In this document: in pieces, positions 13,704-14,813 of the stretch
Layout: every line of letters starts with the position of its first letter
How positions within the stretch are numbered: position 1 is the first letter of the stretch
Source of the DNA: an uncultured Kangiella sp.
GTDB taxonomy: Bacteria; Pseudomonadota; Gammaproteobacteria; Enterobacterales; DSM-103792
DNA: 14,813 nt
Direction: 5' to 3'
NCBI GenBank assembly: GCA_946481205.1
Contig: CAMLNB010000073.1
Coordinates: 1 to 14,813 of the forward strand
The notes under the pieces: generated by a model
Database searches by the model: none
Seen by the model: only the letters and a program-made list of their open reading frames with translations
Told to the model about the DNA's origin: nothing
Translations under genes and position numbers: made by a program

Positions 13704-14813
13704 GACAGCTCAAACCTATATATGCATAGGGCTCTATGAGTGCGGAGTATAAAGGAAGCCTCATTCAGGTCAAAACTTTTGCTTGTTCGGTTGGGGTTTG
13801 TCGGAGTAGGAGTGAGACAGTGTTTTCTCGAAACAAGCTCAGTTACATTTCTCTCGGAAGCTTACACTTTCTCGGTAATCACATAGCAAAGAACGACTAT
13901 GTGGATGCCTTTCTGGTGTGCTGGCATGAGCTGAAATTGCAAGTGTAATGCTTTGCGCGAGACGGCGGCTTGCCTTTGCCGGTGGCTTCCGAGCCGATTT
14001 GCGGAGTAACCTCGTCAAATATGCTGCTGCCATGAGTTTGCCCATCAGGTCGCCGCCGCCGACTCCCCGGGTATTCTTGCCATTGGCGGTCGCCTTGATG
14101 CGGGCATGCGCCGATTGCGCGCCACCTCAGTAAAGTCGAGTGTCAGTACTGGCTACCAGCGAAAATCAGAGTTGGTTTAAAGCCCACACAGGCTGGTTGT
14201 AGGTCCAAGGCGAATACCTCAATGACTTTGCCGGCAGTTGTACTGCATCTAATCGTAGAGGGCCTCCCATGGCAAGTACCCCCACGTCGGTGTTGAATGC
14301 CAAGCATTCATCATGTTTCCAGAAGCGTACGCGGCCGGAGATCAGCAGATTGTTCAGGTTATCGCCCGGGGACATGATTCCCGATACGCCTTCAACGAGC
14401 GAGGCGTTTGACTAAGATAAGCAATGCTATTTTCGACCAGGAGTCCATGCGCTTTTCTTTGAAGGTGGTAGACAGCGTTCCACTTCTATTCTTGAAGGAG
14501 GTCGTTCCGGCAACATAACTTAGCTCCCATTGAATGGAATAAGGTTGGCATTGACGGCCGCGAAACGTCGTTTGAGGTAACTCAATGCGACGACATGCTA
14601 TTTAAGTAGGCATGCTTACCGGATTGCTGCCGTTTCCGCAGGTCAACTGGAGTAAAACGCTCACAATGCGTAAAGCGGATTCAGCGTGTAGCGGCATTGC
14701 TTTAGATTGCCCGATATGCATCAACTTCGAGGCGGTGGATTGCCTCATGCTGTCCTTCTATTGTCGAGCCGTTATTTGGTCGTACACGCGACAACATTTC
14801 TGACGTAAATTAG
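13704..14813. other. 1.1-kb stretch without a confident gene
   Basis: Several short frames exist but none is recognised. The best is a 70-codon plus frame at 13736-13948 with an AGGG site four bases before its ATG. A 69-codon minus frame at 14166-14375 has a weak site. A 23-codon plus frame at 14447-14518 has AGGAG but only three bases of spacing. Base composition changes abruptly: 13950-14130 is GC-rich while the flanks are AT-richer, suggesting stitched fragments. A hairpin lies at 14566-14592. No tRNA, rRNA, CRISPR, transposase or integron attC core pair was seen. Confidence 0.5.
14566..14592. repeat. Bulged hairpin in gene-free DNA
   Basis: CGTCG (14566-14570) pairs with CGACG (14588-14592), and TTGAG (14572-14576) pairs with CTCAA (14581-14585) around a GTAA loop. 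One base on the left and two on the right are unpaired, giving a 10-bp stem with a small internal loop. Function unknown. Confidence 0.4.

Noticed and set aside
13839..14045. Minus-strand 68-codon basic frame in the GC-rich island
   Set aside because: Its residues are arginine/alanine/lysine-rich in the way of shadow frames, overlapping plus-strand frames are equally open, and no family is recognised.
12495..14813. Integron cassette array
   Set aside because: Small frames and hairpins prompted a search for paired RYYYAAC and GTTRRRY core sites, but no matching pairs were found.

Overview
This window looks like chromosomal DNA from a Gram-negative bacterium, most likely a gammaproteobacterium with a secretory, polymer-degrading lifestyle. 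The clues are Sec signal peptides, a lipobox lipoprotein, an OmpA-type peptidoglycan-binding protein, a DUF3297 protein, a DUF6445 oxygenase-like protein, and secreted enzymes carrying CBM6-type modules. Genus cannot be told from the sequence alone. Coding is dense from 1 to about 12500. From about 12500 to the end the DNA looks more AT-rich, with one convincing gene and long non-coding or decayed stretches.

Layout. (1) 1-909, minus: an OmpR-family response regulator translationally coupled (ATGA overlap) to a histidine kinase that runs off the left edge. (2) 1115-3272: a periplasmic DJ-1/PfpI protein with a TPR-like tail, divergent from an alpha/beta hydrolase; a perfect 8-bp inverted repeat lies between them. 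(3) 3374-4763: a small DUF3297 protein and a DUF4892-OmpA protein, convergent, sharing a bidirectional terminator. (4) 5183-9622: a secreted GH18 chitinase and a secreted metzincin protease, transcribed divergently from a 527-bp region and ending in the same two-module C-terminal cassette (calcium-type beta/gamma-crystallin plus CBM6). Directly downstream of the protease is a gene for a membrane-anchored protein whose soluble domain resembles a protease prodomain. (5) 9892-12494: a DUF3224 lipoprotein divergent from an AraC-family regulator, which converges on a serine beta-lactamase-family hydrolase. (6) 12495-14813: a sparse region with a broken small membrane-protein reading frame, a DUF6445 protein and over 1 kb with no confident gene.

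The most interesting part is region 4. The protease has a signal peptide but no propeptide, while the next gene supplies a propeptide-like domain on a membrane anchor. This recalls the lipase/Lif foldase arrangement and suggests a trans-acting foldase or inhibitor for a metzincin. The shared cassette on the divergent chitinase suggests both enzymes are aimed at the same insoluble material, such as chitin-protein composites. The cassette copies form an inverted repeat of about 0.62 kb around both catalytic domains. These functional links are inferences from sequence and gene order.
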